Of a stretch of DNA of 64,000 nucleotides, positions 56,022-64,000 are shown one piece after another. Position numbers and translations under genes: made by a program. Where the stretch lies: positions 62,001 to 126,000 of the forward strand of contig NZ_CP125295.1 in assembly GCF_030412785.1 (NCBI RefSeq), written 5' to 3'. The notes beneath the pieces were generated by a model. It saw nothing but the letters and a program-made list of their open reading frames with translations. It was not told where the DNA came from and did not search any database. Origin of the DNA: Paraburkholderia sabiae (GTDB taxonomy: Bacteria; Pseudomonadota; Gammaproteobacteria; Burkholderiales; Burkholderiaceae). The first letter of the stretch is position 1. Every line of letters begins with the position of its first letter.

Positions 56022-57087
56022 TAATTGCTGTGTGTTTTGCCTCGGTAATTTCCCTGACAGACGCGCGTTCGATCAACGGACCGTCGAGCTTCACCATCCG
56101 GTGACGCACGGGCGCGCCCGCCGCCTGGTTGTGCACTTCCTGGAGCAGCGTTTCGACGGCCCAGCGACCCAGCTCGTAGTTCGGCAGCACGACCGTCGAC
56201 AGCGGCGGATGCGTGTGGCGCGCGATTTCCTGGTCGTCGTAGCCGAGCACGGAGACATCGTCGGGCACGCGATAGCCGAGCTGTTTCAGCGCCTCGATCG
56301 CGCCGAGCGCCATCAGGTCGTTCGCACAGAAGATGGCCGTCGGCGGATGCGGCTCGCGCATCAGCGACAGCGTGTGTTCGAAGCCCGTGCCCGAACTCCA
56401 GTCGCCGTCGCGCACCAGTTCCGGTGCGAACGGCAGGTCGGCGGTGGCGAGCGCGGTGCGGTATCCCTTCAGGCGGTCTTTGGCTGCGTCCTGCCAGTGC
56501 TCGCCGTTGATGTAGCCGATCCGCCGGTGTCCCGCGCGCAGCAGGAATTCCGTCGCGACGTGGCCGCCCGCGACTTCGGCGGGCACGATCGACGACTGGC
56601 CGCCTTCGCTCGTGTAGCAGTTCAGCAGGACGGTCGGCACGCGCGACAGCGCAGCGGGCAGCGCGACCTTGCGCGTGTAGACGGTCGCGTAGATTACGCC
56701 GAACACGGTTGGGCTCGTCAGAACGGCGTCGAGAACCTGTTGCTCGATGTCGGCGTTGCCGTGCGTCGAGTAGACGGCGAGCAGCTTGCCGTGCGCGTAG
56801 GCGGCGTCGCGCGCGCCGTCGATGTTCACGACGGGATGCGGACTCGTCGAGATTTCGTCGGCGAGATAGATGATCAGGTTGCGTTCGTCCGACGACGGCG
56901 GCAGCGGCTCGCGCGCGGACAGGCGATAGCCGAGTTCCTGCGCGGCCTTGAGCACCTTGTTGCGGGTCGCTTCGGAAAACTTGGCGCTGGTCGCGTTGTT
57001 GAGAACGAGCGAAACGGTCGATTGCGATACGCCGGTGAGCTTGGCGATATCGGTCATCGTCGGGCGGCGTTGAGTCGATTTTTTCAT
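56005..57087 (-). CDS. LacI-family regulator of the sugar importer
   Basis: 360 residues from ATG 57087 (MKKSTQRRPTMTDIAKLTGV); an upstream extension is not supported. The HTH is MTDIAKLTGVSQSTVSLVLNN, followed by a hinge NKVLKAAQELGYR and a periplasmic-binding-like sensor domain (HGNADIEQQVLDAVL, GYINGEHWQDAAKDRLKGYR, ICANDLMALGAIEALKQLGY). It should bind the sugar taken up by YtfQ and release the ACTAATAATAT operators. Its last residues INIISD are encoded inside operator A; the TGA stop is at 56005-56007. Confidence 0.92.
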   Translation of the reverse strand: MKKSTQRRPTMTDIAKLTGVSQSTVSLVLNNATSAKFSEATRNKVLKAAQELGYRLSAREPLPPSSDERNLIIYLADEISTSPHPVVNIDGARDAAYAHGKLLAVYSTHGNADIEQQVLDAVLTSPTVFGVIYATVYTRKVALPAALSRVPTVLLNCYTSEGGQSSIVPAEVAGGHVATEFLLRAGHRRIGYINGEHWQDAAKDRLKGYRTALATADLPFAPELVRDGDWSSGTGFEHTLSLMREPHPPTAIFCANDLMALGAIEALKQLGYRVPDDVSVLGYDDQEIARHTHPPLSTVVLPNYELGRWAVETLLQEVHNQAAGAPVRHRMVKLDGPLIERASVREITEAKHTAINIISD

Positions 57088-57154
57088 TGATCTGGCCGCG
57101 CAACGGCGGCTCGTTGACGGTGAATGCCGCAGGCATCGTGGTGTCGACGGTAAC

Positions 57155-57165
57155 ACTAATAATAT
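57155..57165. promoter_or_regulatory. Probable operator B, upstream of lacI
   Basis: Second copy of ACTAATAATAT, 68 bases before the lacI start. It suggests autoregulation. Confidence 0.5.
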
Positions 57166-57240
57166 GCGCCGGACAACACGCGCAAACCCCGCATTTTCGC
57201 TTCGCGGCGTCGGCTTGTTGAGGCGGACTTTGAGGTAGTT

Positions 57241-57262
57241 TATTACTAATAATATTGACCGA
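57241..57262. promoter_or_regulatory. Probable operator C, upstream of the aldose 1-epimerase gene
   Basis: Third copy of ACTAATAATAT at 57245-57255. TATTA-C-TAATA (57241-57251) is a perfect palindrome with one central base, and ATTGACC follows as in operator A on the other strand. It lies about 120 bases upstream of the epimerase start. Confidence 0.55.
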
Positions 57263-57377
57263 AAGATTTGGGCGTGCGATTCTCGCTCGCGCAGGGGCGC
57301 TTTTTACGCGTGGTTTTCGCGTTTTCGATTGAGGCGCCCACCGAATCTCGCAACCGCCCACGATCACTCAAACAACT

Positions 57378-58361
57378 ATGCGCGAAGCCTTTCTCCATTC
57401 GTCCGCGGCCGATCCCGCCACCGATCTGCGCATCGACGATGCCTCGCTCGTCGTGTTGTCGAGCGGCGAGACGACGCTCGTCGTGGCGCCGAACGTGGGC
57501 GGAGCGATTGCCGCTTATTACGGCGTAGTGCGCGAAGGCGCGTCGCAGCGCGTGCTGCACTGGCTGCGTCCCGCGACGCGCGCTGCGCTCGCCGATCGCG
57601 ATCCGTTGCGGATGGCGAGCTTTCCGCTCTTTCCGTATTGCAATCGCATACGCGACGCGCGTTTCATGTTCGACGGACGCGAGCTCGATCTGAGCGGGGA
57701 TGGGAACCGCTACGCGCACGCGTTGCATGGCCATGCGTGGCGCAGGCCGTGGCGCGTCGGTGCGCGCACGTCGAGTTGTGTCGAATTGCAGTTTGAGCAC
57801 GTACCCGATTCGCAAAGGCGTGGCGACTGGCCGTTTCACTATCGCGCGAGCCAGCGTATCGAACTGATCGGCGATGCGTTGCGCGTGACGCTGGCTGCGC
57901 AGAATCTGTCGGAAAGCGCGATGCCGTTCGGCATGGGTCATCATCCGTACTATCCGCGCACGTCGAACACGCTGGTCACGGCGGATGTCGAGGCCATGTG
58001 GCACGCCGACGCCGACGTGCTGCCGACGCATCTGGATTCGCATCCCGCCGTCGATGCACTCAAAACCGGCATGAACGCGGACGCGTTCGACCTCGACAAC
58101 AATTTCGCCAACTGGAAGCGCAGCGCGACGATCGCGTGGCCGGACGAGCGCCGCTCGCTGACGATGACGGCCGATGCGCCGTTCGATCACATGGTGGTGT
58201 TCGCGCCCGCGAACGACGTGCAGCTATGCGTCGAGCCCGTCACGAACACGACCGACTGCTTCAACGCTGAAGCAGACATGCGCGAGCGCGCGGGCTACCG
58301 CGTGCTTCAGCCGGGCGAAGCGATCAGCGCCGAACTCAACTGGAAACCGCAGCGCGACTGA
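57378..58361 (+). CDS. Aldose 1-epimerase (GalM family)
   Basis: 327 residues. Interconverts alpha- and beta-anomers of aldoses, which prepares an imported sugar for the kinase or isomerase step. Catalytic His/Glu regions are visible: ALHGHAWRRPW (His), GMGHHPYYPR (His) and CVEPVTNTTDCFN with the general base Glu. RIELIGDALRVTLAAQNLSE matches the mutarotase fold. It is divergent from lacI and shares the ACTAATAATAT operator type with ytfQ and lacI, so joint control is likely. Confidence 0.9.
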   Translation: MREAFLHSSAADPATDLRIDDASLVVLSSGETTLVVAPNVGGAIAAYYGVVREGASQRVLHWLRPATRAALADRDPLRMASFPLFPYCNRIRDARFMFDGRELDLSGDGNRYAHALHGHAWRRPWRVGARTSSCVELQFEHVPDSQRRGDWPFHYRASQRIELIGDALRVTLAAQNLSESAMPFGMGHHPYYPRTSNTLVTADVEAMWHADADVLPTHLDSHPAVDALKTGMNADAFDLDNNFANWKRSATIAWPDERRSLTMTADAPFDHMVVFAPANDVQLCVEPVTNTTDCFNAEADMRERAGYRVLQPGEAISAELNWKPQRD

Positions 58362-58374
58362 CGCTGCAATCCGT

Positions 58375-59172
58375 TCATTCGACGCGCAGCCGCGCCATAT
58401 ACGGCAGGTGATCCGACAGCCACGCGGTCTCTTGCGCCGGCTGGATCCATTCGATGGGTTTCATGCCGCGCACGAACATCTTGTCGAGCGCGAGCGCGGG
58501 TGAAAACGCGGGGAACGTGCGGCCCGTTTCGCCGAGCAGCGTCGCCACTTCTTCGAGACCGTGCTCGCGAAAGAGCGGCACGGAATCGTTGCGCCAGTCG
58601 TTGAAGTCGCCCGCGAGCACGAGCGGACCGTCGGGCGCTTCCTTCGAAATCCAGTGCGCGATCCAGTTCATTTGACGCAAGCGCGCCTGACGCGTGAGCG
58701 CGAGATGCGCGCACAGCAGCGTCACCGAATGGCCGCCGAAGGTGGCGCGCGCCACAAGCAAACCGCGCCGCTCGAAGCGATGCGCGGAAATGTCCCAGCG
58801 TCCGCCGAGATCGAGCGGATGCGGCGACAGGATCGCGTTGCCGTGCCGCCACGACGGCTTGAACACGTTCGGTCCGAGGGCGATCTGCAGTTGCAGCGCG
58901 TCGGCGATTTCCGTCGCCTGGCAATGCCACACGTCGCTGTCGATATCGCCCATGCGCGCGCCGAACGTGCTGGCCAGCACGGGGCCGGGCATCCGCCGAG
59001 CCATTGCTTCCTGCAGGAAATACGCGTCGGCATGCACGGATTGCACCCAGCGCTGCATCGCCTGCCAGGCCTGGAAGCCGAGGGGCGAGCGGCCTTTGTG
59101 CAGGTTCCAGCTCACAGCGATGAAGTCTTTCCGGTCGAGGTTTTCGCGTATCAGTTCTTCGGGGTTTCGCAT
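58375..59172 (-). CDS. Endonuclease/exonuclease/phosphatase (EEP) family protein
   Basis: 265 residues of the DNase I-like fold. Motifs are SWNLHKGRSPLG (metal Asn), YFLQEAMARRM (Glu), AHLALTRQAR, VLAGDFNDWRNDS (Asp/Asn) and WLSDHLPYMA (Asp-His). Without transmembrane or signal segments. EEP proteins of this type are annotated as endonucleases, sphingomyelinase-like phosphodiesterases or cardiolipin-synthase-associated phosphatases; no call can be made. Its 3' end lies 13 bases from the convergent epimerase gene. Confidence 0.85.
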   Translation of the reverse strand: MRNPEELIRENLDRKDFIAVSWNLHKGRSPLGFQAWQAMQRWVQSVHADAYFLQEAMARRMPGPVLASTFGARMGDIDSDVWHCQATEIADALQLQIALGPNVFKPSWRHGNAILSPHPLDLGGRWDISAHRFERRGLLVARATFGGHSVTLLCAHLALTRQARLRQMNWIAHWISKEAPDGPLVLAGDFNDWRNDSVPLFREHGLEEVATLLGETGRTFPAFSPALALDKMFVRGMKPIEWIQPAQETAWLSDHLPYMARLRVE

Positions 59173-59200
59173 GCCGCGTTATCCACGTCGTTCGTTGAGT

Positions 59201-59707
59201 TCACGGGTTGTTTGCGACGCTTGCACGTAAGCGATAGACGAGATTCGGGTCTTTGTCGACGATCGTCCATGAGGTCCAGTCGCCTGGCGGCACTTTCAGC
59301 CCCGGATGATTCGCGCTCACCTGACGCGGCTGCGGCGGCAGTTTGCAGCCGGTGTCCGTGACGCGGGTGCCGGGTTCCTGGAGCGTTTCCTGGGCGTCGA
59401 TCGCGAATGTCACGCCCGACGCGTCCGCCTGCGTCGGCGAGACGGTCAGCGTGCGGGACAGGTCGATGTTGCCCGCCGGCACGTCCTTGCAGCCGACATT
59501 GTTCTGAACCACGTGATGATGCGTGTCGGTGCGCGCCTGACCGACGGTCGTCGTGCCGTCGAACGAATCGATCTGCTGTCCGTCGCGCATCACCTGCAGT
59601 TCCCATTTGACGACGGGCGGCGCACTGCGCTGTTGTGCCTGGGCCGTGCTGGCGCTTGCGATGAGCGTGGCGCCGAGCAGGGTGGCGACGAGGCTGGTTT
59701 TCCACAT
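59201..59707 (-). CDS. Hypothetical secreted protein, 168 residues
   Basis: From ATG 59707 (MWKTSLVATLLGATLIASAS); a TTG two codons earlier is less likely. A signal peptide with cleavage near AQA (STAQAQQ) is clear. The mature part is beta-rich, with two Cys (NNVGCKDVP and TDTGCKLPPQ) that could form a disulfide. No family is recognised; it looks like a small periplasmic protein conserved in Burkholderiaceae. Same strand as the EEP gene, 28 bases before it, so both may share a transcript. Confidence 0.65.
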   Translation of the reverse strand: MWKTSLVATLLGATLIASASTAQAQQRSAPPVVKWELQVMRDGQQIDSFDGTTTVGQARTDTHHHVVQNNVGCKDVPAGNIDLSRTLTVSPTQADASGVTFAIDAQETLQEPGTRVTDTGCKLPPQPRQVSANHPGLKVPPGDWTSWTIVDKDPNLVYRLRASVANNP

Positions 59708-60035
59708 GTACAAAGAGTCTCCGGAATCGCTGCGTTTCGCCGATGCGTGCTATGTCCGCGCGTTCTTTCTTGCGACCGCCGACCATCTTACGCTTTATCG
59801 AGATATCGGTTTTCTGACACCCGATCTGGAACCAAGGTTCAGCGCGCGGCGGTAACACTACATTGCAGATAGGGACGCGCTTGTGTCGATTCAAGCAAAC
59901 ACCTCGCCCGGCATGTGCGATTAGCAGCAGACCCGCGTGGCTGCTGGCTTGCATGCGATTTTCCCGTCGTTACACTGAAACAGGAGCGGCGTCGCGGACG
60001 CTGCGTCTGCAAGAACAACTCGACGGGGTGAAGCG
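59708..60035. other. Intergenic region, secreted protein / AAA ATPase
   Basis: 328 bases between divergent genes; holds both promoters. I see no clear operator, terminator or RNA. Confidence 0.45.
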
Positions 60036-61013
60036 ATGACAACGGCCATGGTGAAGCAGGAAATCTCGGTGGCATCGTTCAGCAAGGTCTACGACCTGGA
60101 GCAGGTCGAGACGGCGCTGAACGATCTCGGCGACGGCGCCAGCGATGCGCTGCGTTCAACGTACGAAAAAATGCTGAAGGTCGGCAATCTGCGTTTTTGC
60201 GTGAAGCCGAACCGCATGCCGTCGATTGACGATCTGATCGGCTCGCTGCCCAATTTCACCGAGCCGCTCGACGATATCCGCAAGCAGGTCGCGCTGTGTC
60301 TCGAAACCGACGACCGGCTCGAACTGATGCCGATTCTGCTGCTCGGCGATCCCGGCATCGGCAAGACGCATTTCGCGAAGCAGCTCTCGCGCATGCTTGG
60401 CACCGCGTATCACTACGTCGCGATGAGTTCGCTGACGGCGGGGTGGATTCTGTCGGGCGCGTCGTCGCAATGGAAGAACGCGAAGCCGGGCAAGGTGTTC
60501 GACGCGCTCGTGCACGGCAGCTATGCGAACCCGGTGATTGCCGTCGACGAAATCGACAAGGCGACGGGCGACTCGCAATACGATCCGCTCGGCGCACTCT
60601 ACGCGCTGCTCGAACACGACACCGCGCAGACTTTCATCGACGAATTCGCGGAAATTCCGATCAACGCCGGTCATGTGATCTGGATCGCGACGGCCAACGA
60701 CGAGCGCGCGATTCCCGAGCCGATCATGAACCGGATGAACGTCTACGAAATTCCACCGCCGGACCGCGACGGCGCGCGGCGCATCGCGCAGTCGATCTAC
60801 GACGAAATCCGCTCGGCGCACGGCTGGGGACAGCGCTTTCCCGCCGAACTGGGCAGCGCCACGCTCGACGCGCTCATGCAGGCGTCGCCGCGAGAAATGC
60901 GGCGCGCGATCCTGAACGGCTTCGGCTCGGCGCGCATCGCGGGCCGCGATCACATCGCCGCCGACGACATTCGTCTTGACTACAACTCACGCCGCAAACC
61001 GATCGGTTTTTGA
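60036..61013 (+). CDS. Stand-alone AAA+ ATPase
   Basis: 325 residues. Walker A GDPGIGKT (104-111), Walker B PVIAVDEIDKATGDSQYDPLGAL, sensor 1 IWIATANDE, arginine finger in PIMNRMNVYEI, and sensor 2 near SPREMRRAILNGF. The core resembles Lon- and MoxR-like AAA modules, yet no protease domain, membrane segment or partner gene is present. A 100-residue N-terminal helical part (KVYDLEQVETALNDLGDGAS) may bind the substrate. It may be a remodelling ATPase; its role is unknown. GGGGTGAAG lies 4-12 bases before the start. Confidence 0.8.
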   Translation: MTTAMVKQEISVASFSKVYDLEQVETALNDLGDGASDALRSTYEKMLKVGNLRFCVKPNRMPSIDDLIGSLPNFTEPLDDIRKQVALCLETDDRLELMPILLLGDPGIGKTHFAKQLSRMLGTAYHYVAMSSLTAGWILSGASSQWKNAKPGKVFDALVHGSYANPVIAVDEIDKATGDSQYDPLGALYALLEHDTAQTFIDEFAEIPINAGHVIWIATANDERAIPEPIMNRMNVYEIPPPDRDGARRIAQSIYDEIRSAHGWGQRFPAELGSATLDALMQASPREMRRAILNGFGSARIAGRDHIAADDIRLDYNSRRKPIGF

Positions 61014-61239
61014 GGAGCCACGCGCCGTTTCTGCGAACAGGCCGCCTGCGCGCGGTCTGTTCATTGTTTCAATTAGGCGCCTATTTCATACCAAAAACAG
61101 GGTGATTTACTGCTTACTTGAACGGATTTCGACAACAGTCAATTTCGTTAATGAGGGTCGGCAAACCAATAGGTGAAGACTAGACTGCCTCCATCGAAAC
61201 GCACTCCGCGTTTCTTCCGGACTTCACCAGGAACCGATC

Positions 61240-61527
61240 ATGAAGAAGCTTTCGCTTGCAGCGTTGTTGATTTCCGCAGTGGTCGCCGCACCCGCATTCG
61301 CAAGCGGTTACAGCCCGGCGCCGACGCAAACGCCGTCGTCGGTCAACGGTCCGAAGACGCGCGCCGAGGTGAGGACGGAACTGGCGCAAGCGCGTGCGAG
61401 CGGTGAACTGAGCCTGAATCCGAACGCGCCGGCGTATCCGCAGCAGTTCGCGACGGGCGGTTATACGGTGCCGGTTGCGCATGTCGACGTGCGCCATCTG
61501 TTCAAACGCACAACTGCGACCGATTGA
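61240..61527 (+). CDS. DUF4148 family secreted protein
   Basis: 95 residues: signal peptide MKKLSLAALLISAVVAAPAFA, then the short DUF4148 core KTRAEVRTELAQARASGELS, and the usual AYPQQF. The family is abundant in Burkholderia and related genera, with many paralogs, and of unknown role in the periplasm. AGGAA lies upstream of the ATG. Stands alone, with a hairpin terminator about 116 bases downstream. Confidence 0.9.
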   Translation: MKKLSLAALLISAVVAAPAFASGYSPAPTQTPSSVNGPKTRAEVRTELAQARASGELSLNPNAPAYPQQFATGGYTVPVAHVDVRHLFKRTTATD

Positions 61528-61643
61528 TCAAGCCTGTTGTGGCGCGAGCGGAACGCATGAAAAAGCGAGGCCGCCAAATTCACCAGGAATGAGCGTCGTC
61601 GGCGTACACTGAGTCAAACGCGCGACGCGTTCCCACATATTGA

Positions 61644-61671
61644 TGCCCGCAACCCGAACCGGTTGCGGGCA
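61644..61671 (+). terminator. Probable rho-independent terminator after the DUF4148 gene
   Basis: 11-bp perfect stem (61644-61654 with 61661-61671), 6-base loop, followed by TTTGTGTCT, a short T-tract. The distance from the stop codon (116 bases) is long, and the stretch could also be a REP-like hairpin. Confidence 0.6.
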
Positions 61672-61819
61672 TTTGTGTCTGTGGCGTGTCAGGCGATTTC
61701 GCATTGTGCATGTGAAGCGTTCGACAGCACGCGGTCACGGGTAAAACGGTGCCGCACGCTATCGGAATCCTGGTGGACGACGAGGTAGAACGCGGTGCAT
61801 CGGGCCGCGTCCAAGGGAC

Positions 61820-62926
61820 ATGGATCAGATCGAATGTGTGGTGATCGGCGCAGGTGTCGTCGGTCTTGCCGTCGCGCGCGCTCTGGCTGCGCGCGGACGT
61901 GAAGTGATCGTGCTCGAAGCGGCGGAAGCCATCGGCGTCGGCACGAGTTCCCGCAACAGCGAAGTCATACACGCGGGCATCTACTATCCGCGCGGCTCGC
62001 TCAAGGCGACGCTCTGCGTGCGCGGCCGCGAAATGCTCTACGACTACTGTGCGGAGCGCGGCGTGCCGCATCAGCGCTGCGGCAAACTGCTGGTCGCGAC
62101 GGCGCGCAACCAGATTCCCCAGCTCGAAGCCATCATGGCGCGCGGCAAGGAAAACGGCGTGCTCGACCTGATGCGGATCAGCGGCGAGGAAGCGCAGGCG
62201 CTCGAACCCGCGCTGCAATGTGTCGAAGCCGTGTTCTCGCCGCAGACGGGTATCGTCGACAGCCATCAGTTGATGCTTGCCTTGCTCGGCGATGCCGAAC
62301 GCGACGGCGCCATCTGCGCGTTTCATGCGCCCGTCGAAGCCATCGAGGCAGTCAATGGCCGCTTCGTCGTCAAGGTCGGCGGCAACTCGCCAACGACGAT
62401 CGGCGCCGCGTGCGTGATCAACAGCGCCGGACTGCACGCGAACGCGATCGCGCGCAAGATTCGCGGACTCGACGCGCGCCACGTGCCGCCGCTCTATCTC
62501 GCGCGCGGCAACTACTTCAGCATCTCGGGACGCGCGCCGTTCAACCGGCTGATCTATCCGATGCCGAACGAAGCGGGACTCGGCGTTCATCTGACGATCG
62601 ATCTCGGCGGCCAGGCGCGCTTCGGCCCGGACGTCGAATGGGTCGATTCGATCAACTACGACGTCGATCCGCAGCGCGCCGAATCGTTCTATGCGGCGAT
62701 CCGCGCTTACTGGCCTGCGTTGCCCGATCAAGCGTTGCAACCGGCGTATGCGGGTATTCGTCCGAAGCTGTCGGGACCGGGCGAGCCTGCCGCCGACTTC
62801 CTGATTCAAGGTCCCGCCGCGCATGGCGTGCGCGGTCTCGTGAATCTGTTCGGTATCGAGTCGCCGGGTTTGACGGCGTCGCTGGCGATTGCGCAGCGTG
62901 TGTGCGAGGTCAGCGGACGCGCCTGA
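61820..62926 (+). CDS. FAD-dependent oxidoreductase, L-2-hydroxyglutarate dehydrogenase-like
   Basis: 368 residues of the DAO/GR2 flavoprotein family. FAD motif [20 protein letters not shown] (8-27) is followed by [19 protein letters not shown], typical of LhgO-like enzymes, with H in SEVIHAG; the family forms [19 protein letters not shown] at the C-terminus. LhgO oxidises L-2-hydroxyglutarate to 2-oxoglutarate. Substrate assignment is by similarity only. Starts at ATG 61820 with AAGGGA at an unusually close distance. Confidence 0.83.
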   Translation: MDQIECVVIGAGVVGLAVARALAARGREVIVLEAAEAIGVGTSSRNSEVIHAGIYYPRGSLKATLCVRGREMLYDYCAERGVPHQRCGKLLVATARNQIPQLEAIMARGKENGVLDLMRISGEEAQALEPALQCVEAVFSPQTGIVDSHQLMLALLGDAERDGAICAFHAPVEAIEAVNGRFVVKVGGNSPTTIGAACVINSAGLHANAIARKIRGLDARHVPPLYLARGNYFSISGRAPFNRLIYPMPNEAGLGVHLTIDLGGQARFGPDVEWVDSINYDVDPQRAESFYAAIRAYWPALPDQALQPAYAGIRPKLSGPGEPAADFLIQGPAAHGVRGLVNLFGIESPGLTASLAIAQRVCEVSGRA

Positions 62927-63097
62927 ACGCGTGATATGCCGCCGGTGATAGCGTGCGAGTCTTTCTCAATCACGCACGCTACGGAATTGCTTATGACCGA
63001 CATTTGACGCGTCACGCGCGTCGGCTTCATTGCTATCCTTGGGGACCGCTGTCGTCAGAACAGCGTAGATCCCCACAATACCAATGGAGCGAGTCCC

Positions 63098-63412
63098 ATG
63101 AACAATTCCCGTCGTACGTTTTTGATCACGAGCATCGGTGTGGCATCGACTATCGCGCTGTCGTCGCGTCAGGCATTCGCCGATGCGCCGAAGGTCGCCG
63201 AATCCGATCCGACCGCGCAGGCGCTCGGCTACAAGGAAGACGCGAGCAAGGTCGACAAGGCGAAGTACGCGAAATACGCGGCAGGGCAAGACTGCGGCAA
63301 CTGCAGCTTCTATCAGGGCAAGGCCACGGACGCCTACGCAGGCTGCCCGATGTTCGCGGGCAAGCAGGTGGCGAGCAAGGGTTGGTGCAGCGCATATAAC
63401 AAGAAGGCCTGA
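63098..63412 (+). CDS. High-potential iron-sulfur protein (HiPIP)
   Basis: Periplasmic one-electron carrier, 104 residues. A Tat signal MNNSRRTFLITSIGVASTIA begins it, as expected for a cofactor inserted before export, with cleavage near QAFA. The [4Fe-4S] ligands are C66, C69, C83 and C97 (QDCGNCSFYQ, AGCPMFAG, KGWCSAY), i.e. CX2C-X13-C-X13-C, within the family spacing. GGAG lies upstream of ATG 63098. Its redox partner is not in the window. Confidence 0.94.
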   Translation: MNNSRRTFLITSIGVASTIALSSRQAFADAPKVAESDPTAQALGYKEDASKVDKAKYAKYAAGQDCGNCSFYQGKATDAYAGCPMFAGKQVASKGWCSAYNKKA

Positions 63413-63496
63413 CGCGACAGGCTTCAGACTTCATGGGGCGCGCGTTACGCGATGCAATGCAGCATCGCCGGGCGCGCCTTTCGCAGCAACGCTCGA

Positions 63497-63531
63497 AGAG
63501 CGCGACGCCGTGCAACGCGACGTCGCGCTCT
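63497..63531 (+). terminator. Probable terminator of the HiPIP gene
   Basis: Perfect 11-bp stem (63497-63507 with 63521-63531), 13-base loop, followed by TTTGTC. The T-tract is weak. It lies 85 bases after the HiPIP stop. Confidence 0.6.
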
Positions 63532-63670
63532 TTGTCGTATGAAAGTTGCTTGAAATCGGATGTCCTGCTCTTTTACACTCGCATGGCGTGCGCGCGGGGC
63601 CTGACAGCGGCCCATTCGAACCAAATTCAATCCAACGCACCCGACGCCTCGGTAAAGGCCGGAGACATCG

Positions 63671-64000
63671 ATGTCACAAGCATCCAGGAGCCTCAATACC
63701 CGGGCGGTCACGGCGGCCGTCATCGGTAATGCGCTCGAATGGTACGACTTCACTGTCTTCGGTTTTCTCACTGTCGTCATCGCCGAACTCTTCTTTCCCT
63801 CCAGCAGCGACTACTCGTCGATTCTTCTCACCACGGCAAGCTTCGGCGTCGCGTTCTTCATGCGACCCGTCGGCGGGATCGTGCTCGGGCTGTATGCGGA
63901 CCGCGCGGGACGCAAGGCCGCGCTGTCTCTCGTGATCGCGCTGATGACGCTCGGCATTCTGCTGCTCGCGATCGCGCCGCCTTATTCGGCGATCGGCGTC
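63671..64000 (+). CDS. MHS-family MFS transporter (N-terminal part, cut by window edge)
   Basis: About 110 residues visible from ATG 63671 (MSQASRSLNTRAVTAAVIGN), with GGAG upstream. ALEWYDFTVFGFLTVVIAEL and FFMRPVGGIVLGLYADRAGRKAAL are signatures of the metabolite:H+ symporter subfamily (CitA, ShiA, ProP, KgtP). The last, with GXXXDRXGRK, is motif A of MFS. Substrate (citrate, other organic acids) cannot be decided from this part. Confidence 0.9.
   Translation, partial: MSQASRSLNTRAVTAAVIGNALEWYDFTVFGFLTVVIAELFFPSSSDYSSILLTTASFGVAFFMRPVGGIVLGLYADRAGRKAALSLVIALMTLGILLLAIAPPYSAIGV

Overview
The window is GC-rich, densely coded DNA from a betaproteobacterium of the Burkholderiaceae, most likely Paraburkholderia, Caballeronia or Burkholderia. 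That call rests on gene order (metX-slmA-HAD-argB; hslVU-dksA-cobW-rlmI-xerC-DUF484-dapF-lpxL-metK), on protein sequences that match Burkholderia-type versions, on a DUF4148 protein, and on a palindromic intergenic repeat of a kind I associate with Paraburkholderia genomes. No rRNA, tRNA, CRISPR array or prophage was seen. It reads as chromosomal DNA with one clear recent insertion, an IS481-family element.

Layout. 1-3.3 kb, minus strand: metX (cut by the window edge), slmA, a HAD phosphatase and argB. 3.6-7.5 kb: a cysteine-rich CWC protein, a TPR/glycosyltransferase-like protein, and divergent from it a RegB/RegA redox two-component pair. 7.5-18.5 kb: a housekeeping block (hslU, hslV, a cysteine-poor dksA, a His-rich CobW GTPase, rlmI, xerC, DUF484, dapF, an LpxL-type acyltransferase) facing metK, which has a long structured leader. 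19.4-23.6 kb: a phytanoyl-CoA dioxygenase-like oxygenase, small membrane proteins, an aldo/keto reductase and a YnfM-type MFS transporter. 23.8-29.8 kb: a complete RND efflux system with the pump gene first. 30.2-34.7 kb: a 70-residue protein, an SrkA-type kinase, a secreted DUF3857/transglutaminase protein and a PepSY-type membrane protein behind a Fur-like box.

34.7-35.5 kb holds a HigBA-type toxin-antitoxin pair with a likely operator. 35.7-43.2 kb is one minus-strand operon coding a three-subunit molybdenum hydroxylase of the form II CO dehydrogenase type (coxS, coxL, coxM) and its maturation proteins (MoxR/CoxD, CoxE, CoxG, XdhC). 43.5-45.3 kb is a large imperfect palindrome; an IS481-family element sits in the loop of a 15-bp hairpin in its right arm. 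45.3-50.9 kb: an amino acid permease, a NarL/NarX-like two-component pair, a flavodoxin/ferredoxin-NADP reductase and a LysE exporter. 51.0-58.4 kb: a sugar ABC importer of the YtfQRT-YjfF (galactofuranose) type with its LacI regulator and a divergent aldose 1-epimerase; three copies of one AT-rich motif mark probable operators. 58.4-64 kb: an EEP-family phosphatase/nuclease, a secreted protein, a stand-alone AAA+ ATPase, a DUF4148 protein, an FAD oxidoreductase, a high-potential iron-sulfur protein and the start of an MHS-family transporter.

The points most worth checking are the metK leader (its helices could mask the ribosome binding site), the IS inserted at a hairpin apex, the operator that lies inside the last codons of lacI, the DksA that has lost three of four zinc ligands beside a COG0523 metallochaperone gene, and the Fur-like box before the PepSY gene. 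I found no gene cluster that I would call a wholly new system.
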